Under the pieces are notes generated by a model, which was not told the DNA's origin, did no database searches, and saw only the letters and a list, made by a program, of their open reading frames with translations. 64,000 bases of DNA from Dyadobacter sp. CY312 (GTDB lineage: Bacteria; Bacteroidota; Bacteroidia; Cytophagales; Spirosomataceae): positions 124,001 through 188,000 of the forward strand of contig NZ_JAJUXG010000018.1 of assembly GCF_021390535.1 (NCBI RefSeq). Direction: 5' to 3'. The position numbers and the translations under genes were made by a program. Below, in pieces: positions 24,342 to 33,126 of the stretch (its first letter is position 1; every line of letters starts with the position of its first letter).

Positions 24342-26246
24342 CTAATACAACATCCTGAACCGGATCGTACCTTCTACCTCTTTCACTTCCTGAATGAACT
24401 CTTCGGTATATCCTTTGGCGATATCTACGATTACATAACCTATGCTTTCGTTTGTTTTCAAATACTGCCCTGTGATGTTGATATTGTTGTTGGCAAAGAT
24501 CTGGTTCAACTTCGCAAGTACACCCGGCACGTTGGCATGGATGTGCAGCAATCGATGCGAATCTTTGAGTTTTGGCAATTGCACCTCGGGGAAGTTTACG
24601 CTTCCATAAGAGCTGCCGTTGTTCATAAATTCCAGCAATTTGGCAGGAACAAAATGACCTATATTTTCCTGAGCTTCCTCGGTACTCCCTCCAATGTGTG
24701 GTGTAAGAATCACATTCGGCAATCCACGCAATTCGCTTTCAAAAGACTCAGCATTTGTTTTCGGTTCATAAGGAAATACATCCACACTGGCTCCGGCAAC
24801 TTTTCCACTTTTCACAGCATCAGCAAGGGCTGCAATATCTACCACATGTCCGCGAGACAGGTTCATAAATATTACCCCGTCCTTCATCAGATCAAATTCT
24901 CTTTTGCCAATCAGATTCTTATTTTCCTTTCGTCCGTCCACGTGCATACTGATCACGTCGGAAATCGCCAGGAGTTCTTCAAGCGTATTCAGTTTGCGTG
25001 CATTTCCAAGAGATAGTTTTTCAACTCCGTCGTAGAAATAGACTTCCATACCCAAAGCCTCAGCCACCACCGACAATTGTGTACCGATACTTCCGTATCC
25101 AACCATTCCCAGTTTTTTACCACGAACTTCGAAACTTCCGTTAGCCGATTTATCCCAGACACCAGCGTGCATTTGGTTACTTTTGGTGACGATGTTACGG
25201 ATCAGCAAAATCATTTCACCTACCGCAAGTTCCACAACAGAACGCGTGTTGCTATATGGCGCATTGAAAACCGCGATACCCCGGCTTGCTGCTTCTTCAA
25301 GGTCAATCTGATTGGTACCAATACAGAATGCCCCGATTGCCATCAAACGATTGGCATTTTCAAGCACACGTTTGGTAATATTTGTTTTGGAACGAATACC
25401 AATGATCGACACATCTTTAATACGCTCGCAAAGCTCGTCCTCATCCAAAGCACCTTTTACAAACTCTACATTAAAGCCTTGTTCTTCAAAGGCACGAAGT
25501 GCAACCGGATGCACGTTTTCAAGCAAAAGAACTTTAATACGGCTTTTAGGATACGACTGGCTTCTGCTCAGTTTGTTATCATATAAAAAGTCATCAAAAG
25601 ATGTAGCGATATGATCTGCAACAGCCATTACTTTCGGACGTTCCACGTTTTCGGTAAACGCATAAAAGCGGCTTGCAAGACCGGACTCTTTTAATTGATA
25701 GTCGGTGTATCCGTCACCAATTGCAAAAACTTCCCCTTCAAGTTTCAGGCTTTCAAGAAGTTTAATTTTACCGCCATCAGTTGACAATACATTGTTTTCA
25801 TCAATTCCGATGATATTGTCGTCTTCGTCAAACCTGAATTCATTGGCATATACATGATCCGCACGAATACCAAGCTCAGTTGCAATTGGTACAATAAACT
25901 CTTTAAAACCGCTTGAAACGATAAATATATGGTCGGTATTCTCCGTAAGAAAGTGTTGGTTTCTTTTAAAAGAATCCGAAACCTTGGTTCTCAGGAATAT
26001 AATAAGTTCATCAATATGCGAACGTTTTGCTTTTAAAAGATCTATTCGCTGACGTAATCCATCGGCAAACGACATCTCTCCGTTCATGCCTTTATTTGTA
26101 AGATCCACAATCTCCTGAACGATTCTCTCACGTTCCGGATGCCCTGTAAGAGCAATGGCAGCTAATTCATCCAGACCTTCAACCTTGGTGAAGGTGCTGT
26201 CGAAATCGATAATAATGTACGGGTTGCTAAGTGTTAATGTGGGCAT
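24342..26246 (-). CDS. serA: SerB-SerA fusion: phosphoserine phosphatase and phosphoglycerate dehydrogenase
   Basis: This 634-residue fusion covers the last and first steps of serine synthesis. Residues ~8-220 are a HAD phosphatase of SerB type, with motif I DFDSTFT (Asp14 nucleophile, Asp16), motif II at ~110-113 (VSSG), Lys160 and motif IV GDGYTD (Asp178, Asp182), so all catalytic residues are kept. Residues ~235-555 are D-3-phosphoglycerate dehydrogenase, with NAD loop GYGSIG (383-388), Arg465 in NLSRGHVVD and His517 in TPHIGGSTEE. Residues ~565-634 are an ACT domain (HIHANVPGVLAKLNQIF), likely for serine feedback. The serC-like gene downstream provides the middle step. The linker at ~222-236 is short. 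Confidence 0.93.
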   Translation of the reverse strand: MPTLTLSNPYIIIDFDSTFTKVEGLDELAAIALTGHPERERIVQEIVDLTNKGMNGEMSFADGLRQRIDLLKAKRSHIDELIIFLRTKVSDSFKRNQHFLTENTDHIFIVSSGFKEFIVPIATELGIRADHVYANEFRFDEDDNIIGIDENNVLSTDGGKIKLLESLKLEGEVFAIGDGYTDYQLKESGLASRFYAFTENVERPKVMAVADHIATSFDDFLYDNKLSRSQSYPKSRIKVLLLENVHPVALRAFEEQGFNVEFVKGALDEDELCERIKDVSIIGIRSKTNITKRVLENANRLMAIGAFCIGTNQIDLEEAASRGIAVFNAPYSNTRSVVELAVGEMILLIRNIVTKSNQMHAGVWDKSANGSFEVRGKKLGMVGYGSIGTQLSVVAEALGMEVYFYDGVEKLSLGNARKLNTLEELLAISDVISMHVDGRKENKNLIGKREFDLMKDGVIFMNLSRGHVVDIAALADAVKSGKVAGASVDVFPYEPKTNAESFESELRGLPNVILTPHIGGSTEEAQENIGHFVPAKLLEFMNNGSSYGSVNFPEVQLPKLKDSHRLLHIHANVPGVLAKLNQIFANNNINITGQYLKTNESIGYVIVDIAKGYTEEFIQEVKEVEGTIRFRMLY

Positions 26247-26422
26247 GAAGCGGCAGATAACTTATTAATTATCAATTTAAAAGTAAACAAATCAATACGA
26301 CTGAATCCGGTAGCTTGCTGATTGAGGCACAAAATTACAAATCTGTTTCCTATGTCTAACAAATTTTATAGCTGTTGTGTTTTATTATTTGTCATTTCTG
26401 GTTTTTTTCACACAAAACCATT

Positions 26423-27388
26423 TTATTGTATAAAATTCAATGCTTTACGTTCCGACCAATACACACCGTCAGCGACATGAGCTGGCCGGAATCCGCAATG
26501 ACCACCATGGCTGCTCAGTTCCAGATGAACATTTTCCAGTGTAGCAATTAAATCCAGAGGCAGACTAGAACCTGGCACAATCGGATCGTTATCTGCGTTT
26601 ACAATCAGCGTCGGTATTTCAATGTTTTGGACAAAAAACTGAGAACTGCACTGCTCGTAATAATGGCTCGCATCACTAAATCCGTGCAACGGAGCTGTGT
26701 ATATATCGTCAAAATCATAAAGGGTTTTCACCAAATGATCTTTTTCCAGACTGATCCTGTCCGGAAACAAACGGGATTTTTCGGTCACTTTTGGTCTGAG
26801 CGTATTGAGAAACCGATGCATGTAAACGCGGTTTTCTCTTTTTATAATTGAAAGACTACATGCTTTCAAATCCATGGGAACACTAAAAACAACAGCTTTT
26901 TTTATGCTGACGTGTCTTTTGCGTGACTTCTCTCCAAGATACTTTAAAGTAAGGTTTCCTCCCAGACTAAAACCCATCAGATGTATTTCGGTATATCCTT
27001 TGCTGATTCCCTTTTCAACTATCAGATCCAGATCATCGGTAGCACCGCTGTGATAAAAACCGGATGTCCGGTTCATTTCTCCGCTGCAACTTCGGAAATT
27101 CCAGGCCAGACAATCGAATCCATTCTGATTGAGCAGCTTCACCATGCCAACAATATATTGTTTGTTGCTATTCCCTTCAAGCCCATGCGAAAGTATAACC
27201 AGCTTTTCAGATTTACCAGATGAGAATGACCAATCCAGATCCAGGAAATCCTGATCGGGTGTTACAATCCTTTCTCTTTGGTAAACCACTCCCGATATTT
27301 TCCTGAAAAGTGCGGGATAAATGGTTTGAAGATGTCCGTTGGGAAGCCAGAATGGTGGAATATGATCCTTAATATTTACAAGCGGCAT
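26423..27388 (-). CDS. YheT-like alpha/beta hydrolase
   Basis: This 321-residue alpha/beta-hydrolase belongs to the YheT/ABHD1-3 group, recognised by PPFWLPNGHLQTIYPALFR near the N-terminus and LVILSHGLEGNSNKQY as the oxyanion-loop strand. The nucleophile elbow is MGFSLGGNLTLKYLGE (the Ser of GFSLGG), the acid is Asp in VNADNDPIVP and the base is His in SSHGGHCGF. Residues CLAWNFRSCSGEMNR are also typical. Family members act as esterases or lipases on short-chain or lipid substrates, with no firm physiological substrate in bacteria. It is monocistronic, with a 176-bp gap to the SerB-SerA gene and ~580 bp upstream before the cold-shock gene. Confidence 0.88.
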   Translation of the reverse strand: MPLVNIKDHIPPFWLPNGHLQTIYPALFRKISGVVYQRERIVTPDQDFLDLDWSFSSGKSEKLVILSHGLEGNSNKQYIVGMVKLLNQNGFDCLAWNFRSCSGEMNRTSGFYHSGATDDLDLIVEKGISKGYTEIHLMGFSLGGNLTLKYLGEKSRKRHVSIKKAVVFSVPMDLKACSLSIIKRENRVYMHRFLNTLRPKVTEKSRLFPDRISLEKDHLVKTLYDFDDIYTAPLHGFSDASHYYEQCSSQFFVQNIEIPTLIVNADNDPIVPGSSLPLDLIATLENVHLELSSHGGHCGFRPAHVADGVYWSERKALNFIQ

Positions 27389-27914
27389 AACTCTTACTTA
27401 ATTTCCCGACAAAGTTAGGAATAATAAAACCGGGCTCCACAAATGATGAAACATCCATAAAACCCGGCTTCACCGATAATGATCTTCTTTGGGGCTTGGA
27501 GGAATATTTAAATGAGCATAAAATGGAGCGGTCAGAGATATATGTAATTTACTAACCGTCATCATTGCTTTCTTCTTAACACCTGCAGCTATTTTACCGA
27601 AATGAAGAGATAGCGTCATGTAACTTAATCCTGATATCAGTAAGAAAGTGTACCTGGAGTTGCAAAATTTTAGTAGTTACAAAAATTAAATTTTGCTGGA
27701 GTCCGGACTCTTCGAAGCCTTAATCCAGAATTCACTCAAATGTTATTTTGATTGGGCAAGAATAGCAATACATATCGTATTCCACCCAAAAAATATAACT
27801 ATTACAATATTACATGTTATCAAAAAACAAAGAAACTTTCTCAGACTTGTCTAATGATCTGGTTCTTAATGGGTAACTAAATGGAATAATTCTAAACCTT
27901 TTTAAATATTTGTG
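27389..27914. other. Intergenic region without a recognisable gene
   Basis: About 525 bp between the divergent yheT-like and cold-shock genes. It is AT-rich with frequent stop codons in all frames, and no ORF or RNA structure persuades me. A weak CCGGG/CCCGG pairing occurs near 27431-27467. It may hold promoters for both genes or an unrecognised small RNA. Confidence 0.5.
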
Positions 27915-27944
27915 TTGTATATCTGCATTTTCTATCTACATTTG
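27915..27944 (+). promoter_or_regulatory. Bacteroidota-type promoter of the cold-shock gene
   Basis: TTG (27915-27917) is followed by exactly 19 nt and then TACATTTG (27937-27944). This matches the Bacteroidota primary sigma consensus TTTG-N19-TANNTTTG. The predicted transcript would start near 27951, giving a leader of about 20 nt. Confidence 0.65.
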
Positions 27945-27971
27945 GTTTTTAAAAAAATAAGATCAATACCA

Positions 27972-28163
27972 ATGGCAGAAGGCACAGTTAAGTTTTTCAA
28001 TGATTCCAAAGGATTTGGATTCATCCAACCATCAAATGGTGAAAAAGACATTTTCGTACACGTTTCAGGTCTACAAGACGATATCCGTGAAAACGACAAA
28101 GTGTCTTACGACGTAGAAAATGGAAAAAAAGGTCTAAATGCAGTTAACGTAAGAGTTATCTAA
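27972..28163 (+). CDS. Cold-shock domain protein (CspA family)
   Basis: I start this at ATG 27972 (MAEGTVKFFNDSKGFGFI), giving 63 residues, the normal length for a CspA-type OB-fold protein. The frame's upstream extension overlaps the promoter and is not coding. RNP1 is KGFGFI and RNP2 is DIFVHVSGL, the aromatic RNA-binding patches. These proteins bind single-stranded nucleic acid and melt RNA structure, often during cold or stationary phase. A consensus-like promoter lies just upstream and a strong intrinsic terminator just downstream, so it is a monocistronic, probably highly expressed gene. Confidence 0.95.
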   Translation: MAEGTVKFFNDSKGFGFIQPSNGEKDIFVHVSGLQDDIRENDKVSYDVENGKKGLNAVNVRVI

Positions 28164-28191
28164 GTTTAAGTCATAATAAGACATTTCGAAA

Positions 28192-28221
28192 GCATTCAAC
28201 CTGAGGTTGGATGCTTTTTTT
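28192..28221 (+). terminator. Rho-independent terminator of the cold-shock gene
   Basis: GCATTCAACC-TGA-GGTTGGATGC forms a 10-bp stem with one G-U pair and a 3-nt loop, followed by a run of seven T (28215-28221). It lies 29 nt after the stop codon. Confidence 0.9.
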
Positions 28222-28240
28222 GATTTCGGTGATACCGCAT

Positions 28241-29677
28241 TCACTCTAAGCCCGCCAACTCCTTCGCCAGCCATCTTCCATCGATTGTTGCTGACCGCCA
28301 ATCCTTATGAAGTTCGCTGTTAGCCTTCATTTTCATTCCCAATAGCTTAAACTTGTGCTGTTCTACCCTTGGATCTTTATTTCTGACCAGTTCGGCAAGA
28401 TAAGGAAGCTTTGTACTACCCAGATTATCAAAAATGTAGGCCATATCAACCTCCTTCGCATAATTCGGGTTGTACCAGGTTATCAGCCGGTCCCAATCCA
28501 CGAGTACGTAAAACGTCATCACGAAGTACAACACCCAACTATTCTGACGAATCAGATACCAATTCGTTTTCAAATGTTTTATCTTAAACAGGGTAAGTAC
28601 AAGACCCGCACCTGTGAGAAGCATTCCGATAAACACCCAGATTCTTTTGTAAGTCAAACCAAAAGAATCAACGTAAAGAATATTTTTATAACAGGTAAAC
28701 AGAGCGAGCAATCCGTTCAGAAAAATCCATATCGTCGCTAGTTGCACAAGTCGGTTCTTTCGTTCATAAAAATTCTGGTTTGCACGAAAATAGTACATGA
28801 TCAGCAGAATCGCCGATATGAGGCTTATCACCAAAGCGTCAAACCCCTGATGAACCTGTTCTGAAAACCCTCTGGTTACGTCACTTAAAGATGGGACAAA
28901 AATCTGAAGAACATTAAAGCATAAAAACAGGATGATGAGAGTGTTCAACATTGCGAACATTATGACGCCCTGACGGTTTTCTTCAACCAGACCCAACTTC
29001 CTGGAAACTTTGGTTTTAGAACGCACTCTTTTTAAGTCTCCCGGTTGGGCCAAATCCCATTCCGTAACTTTTTGTAGTCCCCAAGGGAAAAATAACGGAG
29101 ACAGGAATACCAGTCCAAACATGATATAGGCCATTAAGGAAAAGTCAGGCTCCAAATCTGGAAAAGCATTTTTCAGCCAAAAGTCAGGATTTGCTGAACT
29201 ATACAGGGAATAAAAAATGAGTGTGACAGTTATTGGTGCAACATATAAATAGGCCTTTTTATAAGCAGCCTGAGGCAGGAAAAATTGAACAAAGCCTATG
29301 CTCCTGATTTCCCTTGCATAAGCACTCAGCATTTTTACAAAGCTCATCCCGAAGCTTGCAAGGATTCCGTTTAAAAGCGCCACAGAGGGACTACTGCGAG
29401 CGGCAAAGACAAATCCAGCGAGCAGAAATGACGACACATGATACAACAAACCTGCATCCCCGGTAACATGCCAGAAAACAGCGAAAGCAGAAAGTAGATG
29501 CAACCCCGCACCCAACTGCCACATTCTTTCATTCCAAAGCCGGTGATGCCAGGTGATTAAAACCACAGAGGCTAGTGAAAAAACCAGGGCATTAAAGCCC
29601 ATCTGCTGGTCAAAAAACAACCAGGTGTGAAGTCCAGTCAGGGATAACCACAAATAACTGGTACGAGATTTTATCAT
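28241..29677 (-). CDS. DUF4173-type multipass membrane protein
   Basis: This 478-residue integral membrane protein has about 12 predicted helices. The segment FSEQVHQGFDALVISLISAI, then LLIMYYFRANQNFY, is the recognisable DUF4173 signature. The C-terminal ~80 residues (LVDWDRLITWYNPNYAKEVD, then a soluble helical part) are also usual for the family. No enzymatic or transport motif is visible and no function is known. It is convergent with the cold-shock gene, sharing its terminator region, and divergent from the RDD gene over a spacer containing a 14-bp perfect palindrome. Confidence 0.75.
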   Translation of the reverse strand: MIKSRTSYLWLSLTGLHTWLFFDQQMGFNALVFSLASVVLITWHHRLWNERMWQLGAGLHLLSAFAVFWHVTGDAGLLYHVSSFLLAGFVFAARSSPSVALLNGILASFGMSFVKMLSAYAREIRSIGFVQFFLPQAAYKKAYLYVAPITVTLIFYSLYSSANPDFWLKNAFPDLEPDFSLMAYIMFGLVFLSPLFFPWGLQKVTEWDLAQPGDLKRVRSKTKVSRKLGLVEENRQGVIMFAMLNTLIILFLCFNVLQIFVPSLSDVTRGFSEQVHQGFDALVISLISAILLIMYYFRANQNFYERKNRLVQLATIWIFLNGLLALFTCYKNILYVDSFGLTYKRIWVFIGMLLTGAGLVLTLFKIKHLKTNWYLIRQNSWVLYFVMTFYVLVDWDRLITWYNPNYAKEVDMAYIFDNLGSTKLPYLAELVRNKDPRVEQHKFKLLGMKMKANSELHKDWRSATIDGRWLAKELAGLE

Positions 29678-29777
29678 GTCAATTAATTTAAAAGTACTTT
29701 GTGTTACAAAGTAAATAATAAAATATCTACTTACACAAGTTTTTAAAATCTATTTTAACCGTTAATCTTAATTATTC

Positions 29778-29791
29778 TCCTGACATCAGGA
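29778..29791. promoter_or_regulatory. Perfect palindrome TCCTGACATCAGGA in a divergent intergenic region
   Basis: A 6+2+6 perfect inverted repeat lies near the middle of the 208-bp gap between the divergent DUF4173 and RDD genes. Its size and position fit a dimeric repressor operator, but no cognate regulator is encoded nearby. It may also be a chance palindrome. Confidence 0.4.
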
Positions 29792-29885
29792 ATTAGGATA
29801 AGTTTTGTTGGAAGTAATTAATTTTGACTTGTAAGATTCTTTGCTTTAATTGAAAGTAAATCAAACCTTTAACCCTATTCCTTTT

Positions 29886-30335
29886 ATGACAAATTTTACG
29901 CTTGCAGGCTTCGGTGCCCGGTTAGTCGCTCAAATCATTGACAGTTTCATTGTTGGCTTCGCCATGTCACTAATTATTATTCCAATATTTGGCATTGGAG
30001 CCTTAACAGGCGCCATGGGTGATAGCGACACGGCAGGGCTAATTGCAGGCCTGGCCATTTTACCAATTATACTAATGGCATTTGTTGGTCCCGTTATCTA
30101 TGAAGTATTCATGCTAAGCTCTTCCCGCCAGGCTACCTTTGGTAAGGTAATCATGAAAATTAAAGTGATTGATGAGCAGGGACAAAGACTCACCCTAGGT
30201 GCTGCCGTCGGCAGAACGCTGATTAAATATTTAACTGTAAATTTTTGCTTTTTACTTTGGCTATGGCCGCTATTCAACAAAGAAGAGCAGGCGCTACACG
30301 ATCTCATTGTGCGTGACCTGGTAATTCGCGACTGA
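29886..30335 (+). CDS. RDD family membrane protein
   Basis: I start this at ATG 29886 (MTNFTLAGFGARLVAQIIDS), giving 149 residues; the frame extends upstream only through a TTG codon. The conserved Arg and Asp of the RDD family are Arg in GARLVAQ and Asp in QIIDSF, with the second Asp-containing block at VIDEQGQRLTLGAAVGRTLI. There are three to four hydrophobic helices, and QALHDLIVRDLVIRD closes the domain as usual. RDD proteins are membrane proteins with roles proposed in ion or solute transport. The DUF2752 gene begins 10 bp after the stop, so the two are probably cotranscribed. Confidence 0.88.
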   Translation: MTNFTLAGFGARLVAQIIDSFIVGFAMSLIIIPIFGIGALTGAMGDSDTAGLIAGLAILPIILMAFVGPVIYEVFMLSSSRQATFGKVIMKIKVIDEQGQRLTLGAAVGRTLIKYLTVNFCFLLWLWPLFNKEEQALHDLIVRDLVIRD

Positions 30336-30345
30336 ACACTTTGCC

Positions 30346-30723
30346 ATGCTGCAAATTCCTTTCCCGGCAGTTAAAAAAACTGTTATTGTCATCGCCGCAA
30401 TAAGCGTTGTCTCGTTCTATTATTTGTCGGATCCCGAAAAAAGTCATGTTGGATTTGCATGTCTTCTGCATCATTCAACAGGTTTTCTTTGCTGGGGTTG
30501 CGGAGGACAAAGAGCGTTCCATGAGCTGCTACATGGCAATTTGCAGAAAGCCTTTGAGCTTAATGCACTGGTTTTTCCAGTAGTTGGTTTACTCGCTCAC
30601 GTACTGGTATGCGAATTAACAAAACAAAACCCTTCTTATCCGCTTATACGGAAAAGAAGGGTTTCGCTTGGTATTCTAATCCTGGTTATCGGTTTTACGA
30701 TCTTTCGCAATTTACCTACCTGA
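30346..30723 (+). CDS. DUF2752 small membrane protein
   Basis: This 125-residue protein has three predicted membrane helices and the DUF2752 hallmark CWGCGGQRAFHELLHGNLQKAF (two Cys, then the GGQRAxHxLLHG block). DUF2752 proteins are common in Bacteroidota as small membrane proteins of unknown function. The paired Cys may bind metal or form a disulphide. It follows the RDD gene by 10 bp and ends 11 bp from the convergent helicase stop, with no room for a separate terminator. Confidence 0.85.
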   Translation: MLQIPFPAVKKTVIVIAAISVVSFYYLSDPEKSHVGFACLLHHSTGFLCWGCGGQRAFHELLHGNLQKAFELNALVFPVVGLLAHVLVCELTKQNPSYPLIRKRRVSLGILILVIGFTIFRNLPT

Positions 30724-30734
30724 CGATCAATACC

Positions 30735-32057
30735 TTATCTTGCTACTTCAATTTTGAATTTTTTACCTTTCATTTTTTCCTCGCCTATCAGCGAAAGCAT
30801 AGCTTTCACTTTACTCCTGTTCACTGCCGCAAATGAGATGGTGTCTTTCACCTCAATCAAACCCAGATCCTGCTTTTCAAGCTTGCCCTTTTGAAGAAGG
30901 AACCCCACAATATCCATCTTATTCAACTTATTCTTTTTCCCTCCACTGATGTAGATCGTAGTCCAAACAGAAGTTGGCGGAGCTTTAAAAGTTGCTGACA
31001 ATGCCAAAACTTTGGGCTTGATGGTGATGTAATCAGGAAGTTTTTCATCGACATTGGTCAAAATGTAAGCAGTTCCCTCCGCTTCCATTCGCGCAGTACG
31101 TCCGTTTCTATGCCTGAATTCATCCCCTTTCATCGGAAGCTCGAAATGGATCACATGCTTCATATCCGGAATATCCAAACCCCGTGCAGCCAGATCCGTT
31201 GCTGCAAGATACAGTACCGAACCATTCCGGAAACGCATCAATGTACGTTCGCGGTCTTCCTGCTCCAACTTCCCGTGAAAAAATGCACAATCCACGCCCT
31301 CTTCCTTCAACACTGCGCTGATTCTTTCCACAGAATCTCTTTGATTACAGAAAATCATGGTTGATTCAGAACCTAAATCACCTAATAACCGTAACAAACT
31401 ATCCATTTTGTCGTTTTTCTCCGAGACAACCTGGACAACAGTAAGTCCGCTTGCCTGGTTGCGATTGGAAATAAAATCGATCTCAACCGGATTCTTAAAA
31501 CTGACAAATGACGGTATTTTGGACCCGGCAGTAGCTGATACAAGTATCTTTTTCTTAACATTTCTCAGATTTCGCACGATTTCAGTCATCTCTTCCTGAA
31601 AACCCATTTCAAGTGATTTGTCAAATTCATCTAGAATAAGCGTGAATATGCTCCTATATGAAAATGACTGACGATGCATGTGGTCAAGCAACCTGCCAGG
31701 AGTACCAATTAATAATGCTGGCGGCTCGGTGAGGCTCCTCACTTCGGTCTGCATGTCGTGCCCTCCATAACAACAGGTCACTTTAAAACCTGTAGACATC
31801 TTTCTCCAAACCTGCTCGATTTGTAGTGCAAGTTCTCTTGTAGGAACGATGACAAGGCATTGTACCTGATCCACTTCCTTTTGAAGGAGTGACATAATGG
31901 GAAGAAGAAAAGCGAGGGTTTTCCCTGAACCTGTGGGAGACAGAAGCAATACCTCGTTGCTTTCCAAAATTGCACTTTGAGCGGCTTCCTGCATTTCATT
32001 TAATGCGGACACACCCAGGCCGGCAATAGCGGCTGTTATATTTTCCTGATCTGACAT
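30735..32057 (-). CDS. dbpA: DEAD-box-type RNA helicase (DbpA-like) with DEFD motif II
   Basis: This 440-residue SF2 helicase has an upstream Q-motif region (ALNEMQEAAQSAI), motif I SPTGSGKT (40-47), motif Ia VPTRELA and motif Ib TPGRLLDH. Motif II reads DEFD (Asp143-Asp146) instead of DEAD. Motif III is SAT, IV-V include IFCNQRDSVERIS and ATDLAARGLDIPD, and VI is HRNGRTARM. The last ~75 residues resemble the DbpA C-terminal RNA-binding domain (TIYISGGKKNKLNKMDIVGF), which in DbpA recognises 23S rRNA hairpin 92 in 50S assembly. The Ala-to-Phe change in motif II is unusual, although the catalytic acidic residues remain. Confidence 0.9.
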   Translation of the reverse strand: MSDQENITAAIAGLGVSALNEMQEAAQSAILESNEVLLLSPTGSGKTLAFLLPIMSLLQKEVDQVQCLVIVPTRELALQIEQVWRKMSTGFKVTCCYGGHDMQTEVRSLTEPPALLIGTPGRLLDHMHRQSFSYRSIFTLILDEFDKSLEMGFQEEMTEIVRNLRNVKKKILVSATAGSKIPSFVSFKNPVEIDFISNRNQASGLTVVQVVSEKNDKMDSLLRLLGDLGSESTMIFCNQRDSVERISAVLKEEGVDCAFFHGKLEQEDRERTLMRFRNGSVLYLAATDLAARGLDIPDMKHVIHFELPMKGDEFRHRNGRTARMEAEGTAYILTNVDEKLPDYITIKPKVLALSATFKAPPTSVWTTIYISGGKKNKLNKMDIVGFLLQKGKLEKQDLGLIEVKDTISFAAVNRSKVKAMLSLIGEEKMKGKKFKIEVAR

Positions 32058-32106
32058 GCTGCAAAGGTACTGGTTCCCGCAGGCATATCATGAACAATAG
32101 GTTGAA

Positions 32107-32577
32107 TCATTTTATATGACCAGTAAATTGCTTAGGTTCAGAGTACAGAGTAAGCCCTAAAAATTTCCATTCATGCGTTCCCGAAACAGAATAATTTAAT
32201 TTCCCATTTTCAAACCACAGCCTTGACAATGTAGGCTTCCAGCCATGACCGATCACCAGTCCGCTCTGCGAAACATCTCCCCTGGCTTCCCCAGTAAGTG
32301 AATCCTTTGGGTAGGCATAGAACAGGCTGGTATTGTACCAAAGTTGCTCATCTATCATTTGCACACCCAGCGTCATTTGCTCATTATACGAAGGTTGTGG
32401 TTTTTCATTGGTGAGTGTTCCCTGACTAAATGACAGACTACCCAATATAAATATGATCAGAGAAGGAACACCTAAATGCTCTTTGATCAGTTTTAAAACG
32501 GAAAAAGCAATGTACAAAAACCAGCACAGCGCTGCCAGATTTATTAGGGACCAAAGAAGATAAACCATAAATATCAA
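32107..32577 (-). CDS. Hypothetical membrane-anchored protein
   Basis: I do not recognise a family. It has 156 residues with two hydrophobic segments near the N-terminus (~5-27 and ~36-52), then a soluble part rich in aromatic and polar residues (TLGVQMIDEQLWYNTSLFYA, GLVIGHGWKPTLSRLWFENG). The alternation suggests a small beta-rich domain outside the membrane. The start could instead be the Met at residue 4. It follows the GroES-like gene's terminator and precedes the helicase on the same strand, with 49 bp to the helicase start. Confidence 0.6.
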   Translation of the reverse strand: MIFMVYLLWSLINLAALCWFLYIAFSVLKLIKEHLGVPSLIIFILGSLSFSQGTLTNEKPQPSYNEQMTLGVQMIDEQLWYNTSLFYAYPKDSLTGEARGDVSQSGLVIGHGWKPTLSRLWFENGKLNYSVSGTHEWKFLGLTLYSEPKQFTGHIK

Positions 32578-32590
32578 ATTTTCGGATAAA

Positions 32591-32620
32591 TAAAAAAGCA
32601 GTCCGGATAAGACTGCCTTT
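32591..32620 (-). terminator. Rho-independent terminator of the GroES-like gene
   Basis: On the minus strand GCAGTC-TTATCCG-GACTGC (six-bp stem, 7-nt loop) is followed by TTTTTTATTT. It begins 19 nt after the GroES-like stop. Confidence 0.8.
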
Positions 32621-32635
32621 TATAAAACTCTTGGA

Positions 32636-33013
32636 TTAATACAGATCCTCTGAACGTTCCAGCATCAGTATAGAAGCCTGTGGAACAATTACGTATTTTT
32701 CACCGTCATATTCCAGATCAATCGCGTTGCGCTGCAAGTATATCGCGACATCACCTTCTATGGATTGCAAAGGCATATATTTCACCTTTTCTTCCGTTTC
32801 CTTCCACGGCTCATCGTCGGTAGCGGCAGGAATAGGATAACCAGGCCCAACCTTAATCACATAACCACTCTGAACCTGTTCTTTTTCTGTCACAGTTGGA
32901 GGAAGATAAAGCCCGCTGTTGGTTCTATCCGACGGGCTTTTCGGTTTTATCAAAACACGATCTCCTACGATAATCAGTTTTTTCAATCGGTTATCAGCTG
33001 TCACTTCGTACAT
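32636..33013 (-). CDS. GroES-like co-chaperonin family protein
   Basis: This 125-residue protein has the Cpn10 beta-barrel pattern: LIIVGDRVLIKPKSPSDRTN, SGLYLPPTVTEKEQVQSGYV (the place of the mobile loop) and VIKVGPGYPIPA, then the C-terminal QASILMLERS in place of the usual ILAI/EDIL end. It is about 30 residues longer than classical GroES, with an insertion around TDDEPWKETEEKVKYMPLQS. No groEL is adjacent, so it is more likely a divergent paralogue than the housekeeping co-chaperonin. It has its own terminator and lies downstream of the MBOAT gene. Confidence 0.8.
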   Translation of the reverse strand: MYEVTADNRLKKLIIVGDRVLIKPKSPSDRTNSGLYLPPTVTEKEQVQSGYVIKVGPGYPIPAATDDEPWKETEEKVKYMPLQSIEGDVAIYLQRNAIDLEYDGEKYVIVPQASILMLERSEDLY

Positions 33014-33126
33014 ATTATTGAACTAAATAGAATTATAGATACTAAAAAGATGCCTGCGTAAAACATTAGCTAATTTAGAGAACAGCAAAACATTCAGAAT
33101 TGTTTGCCGCCGTTTGTACAATTGGA

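Noticed and set aside
27912..27971. N-terminal extension of the cold-shock protein by 20 residues
   Set aside because: It covers the promoter and leader, and the standard CspA start is at 27972.
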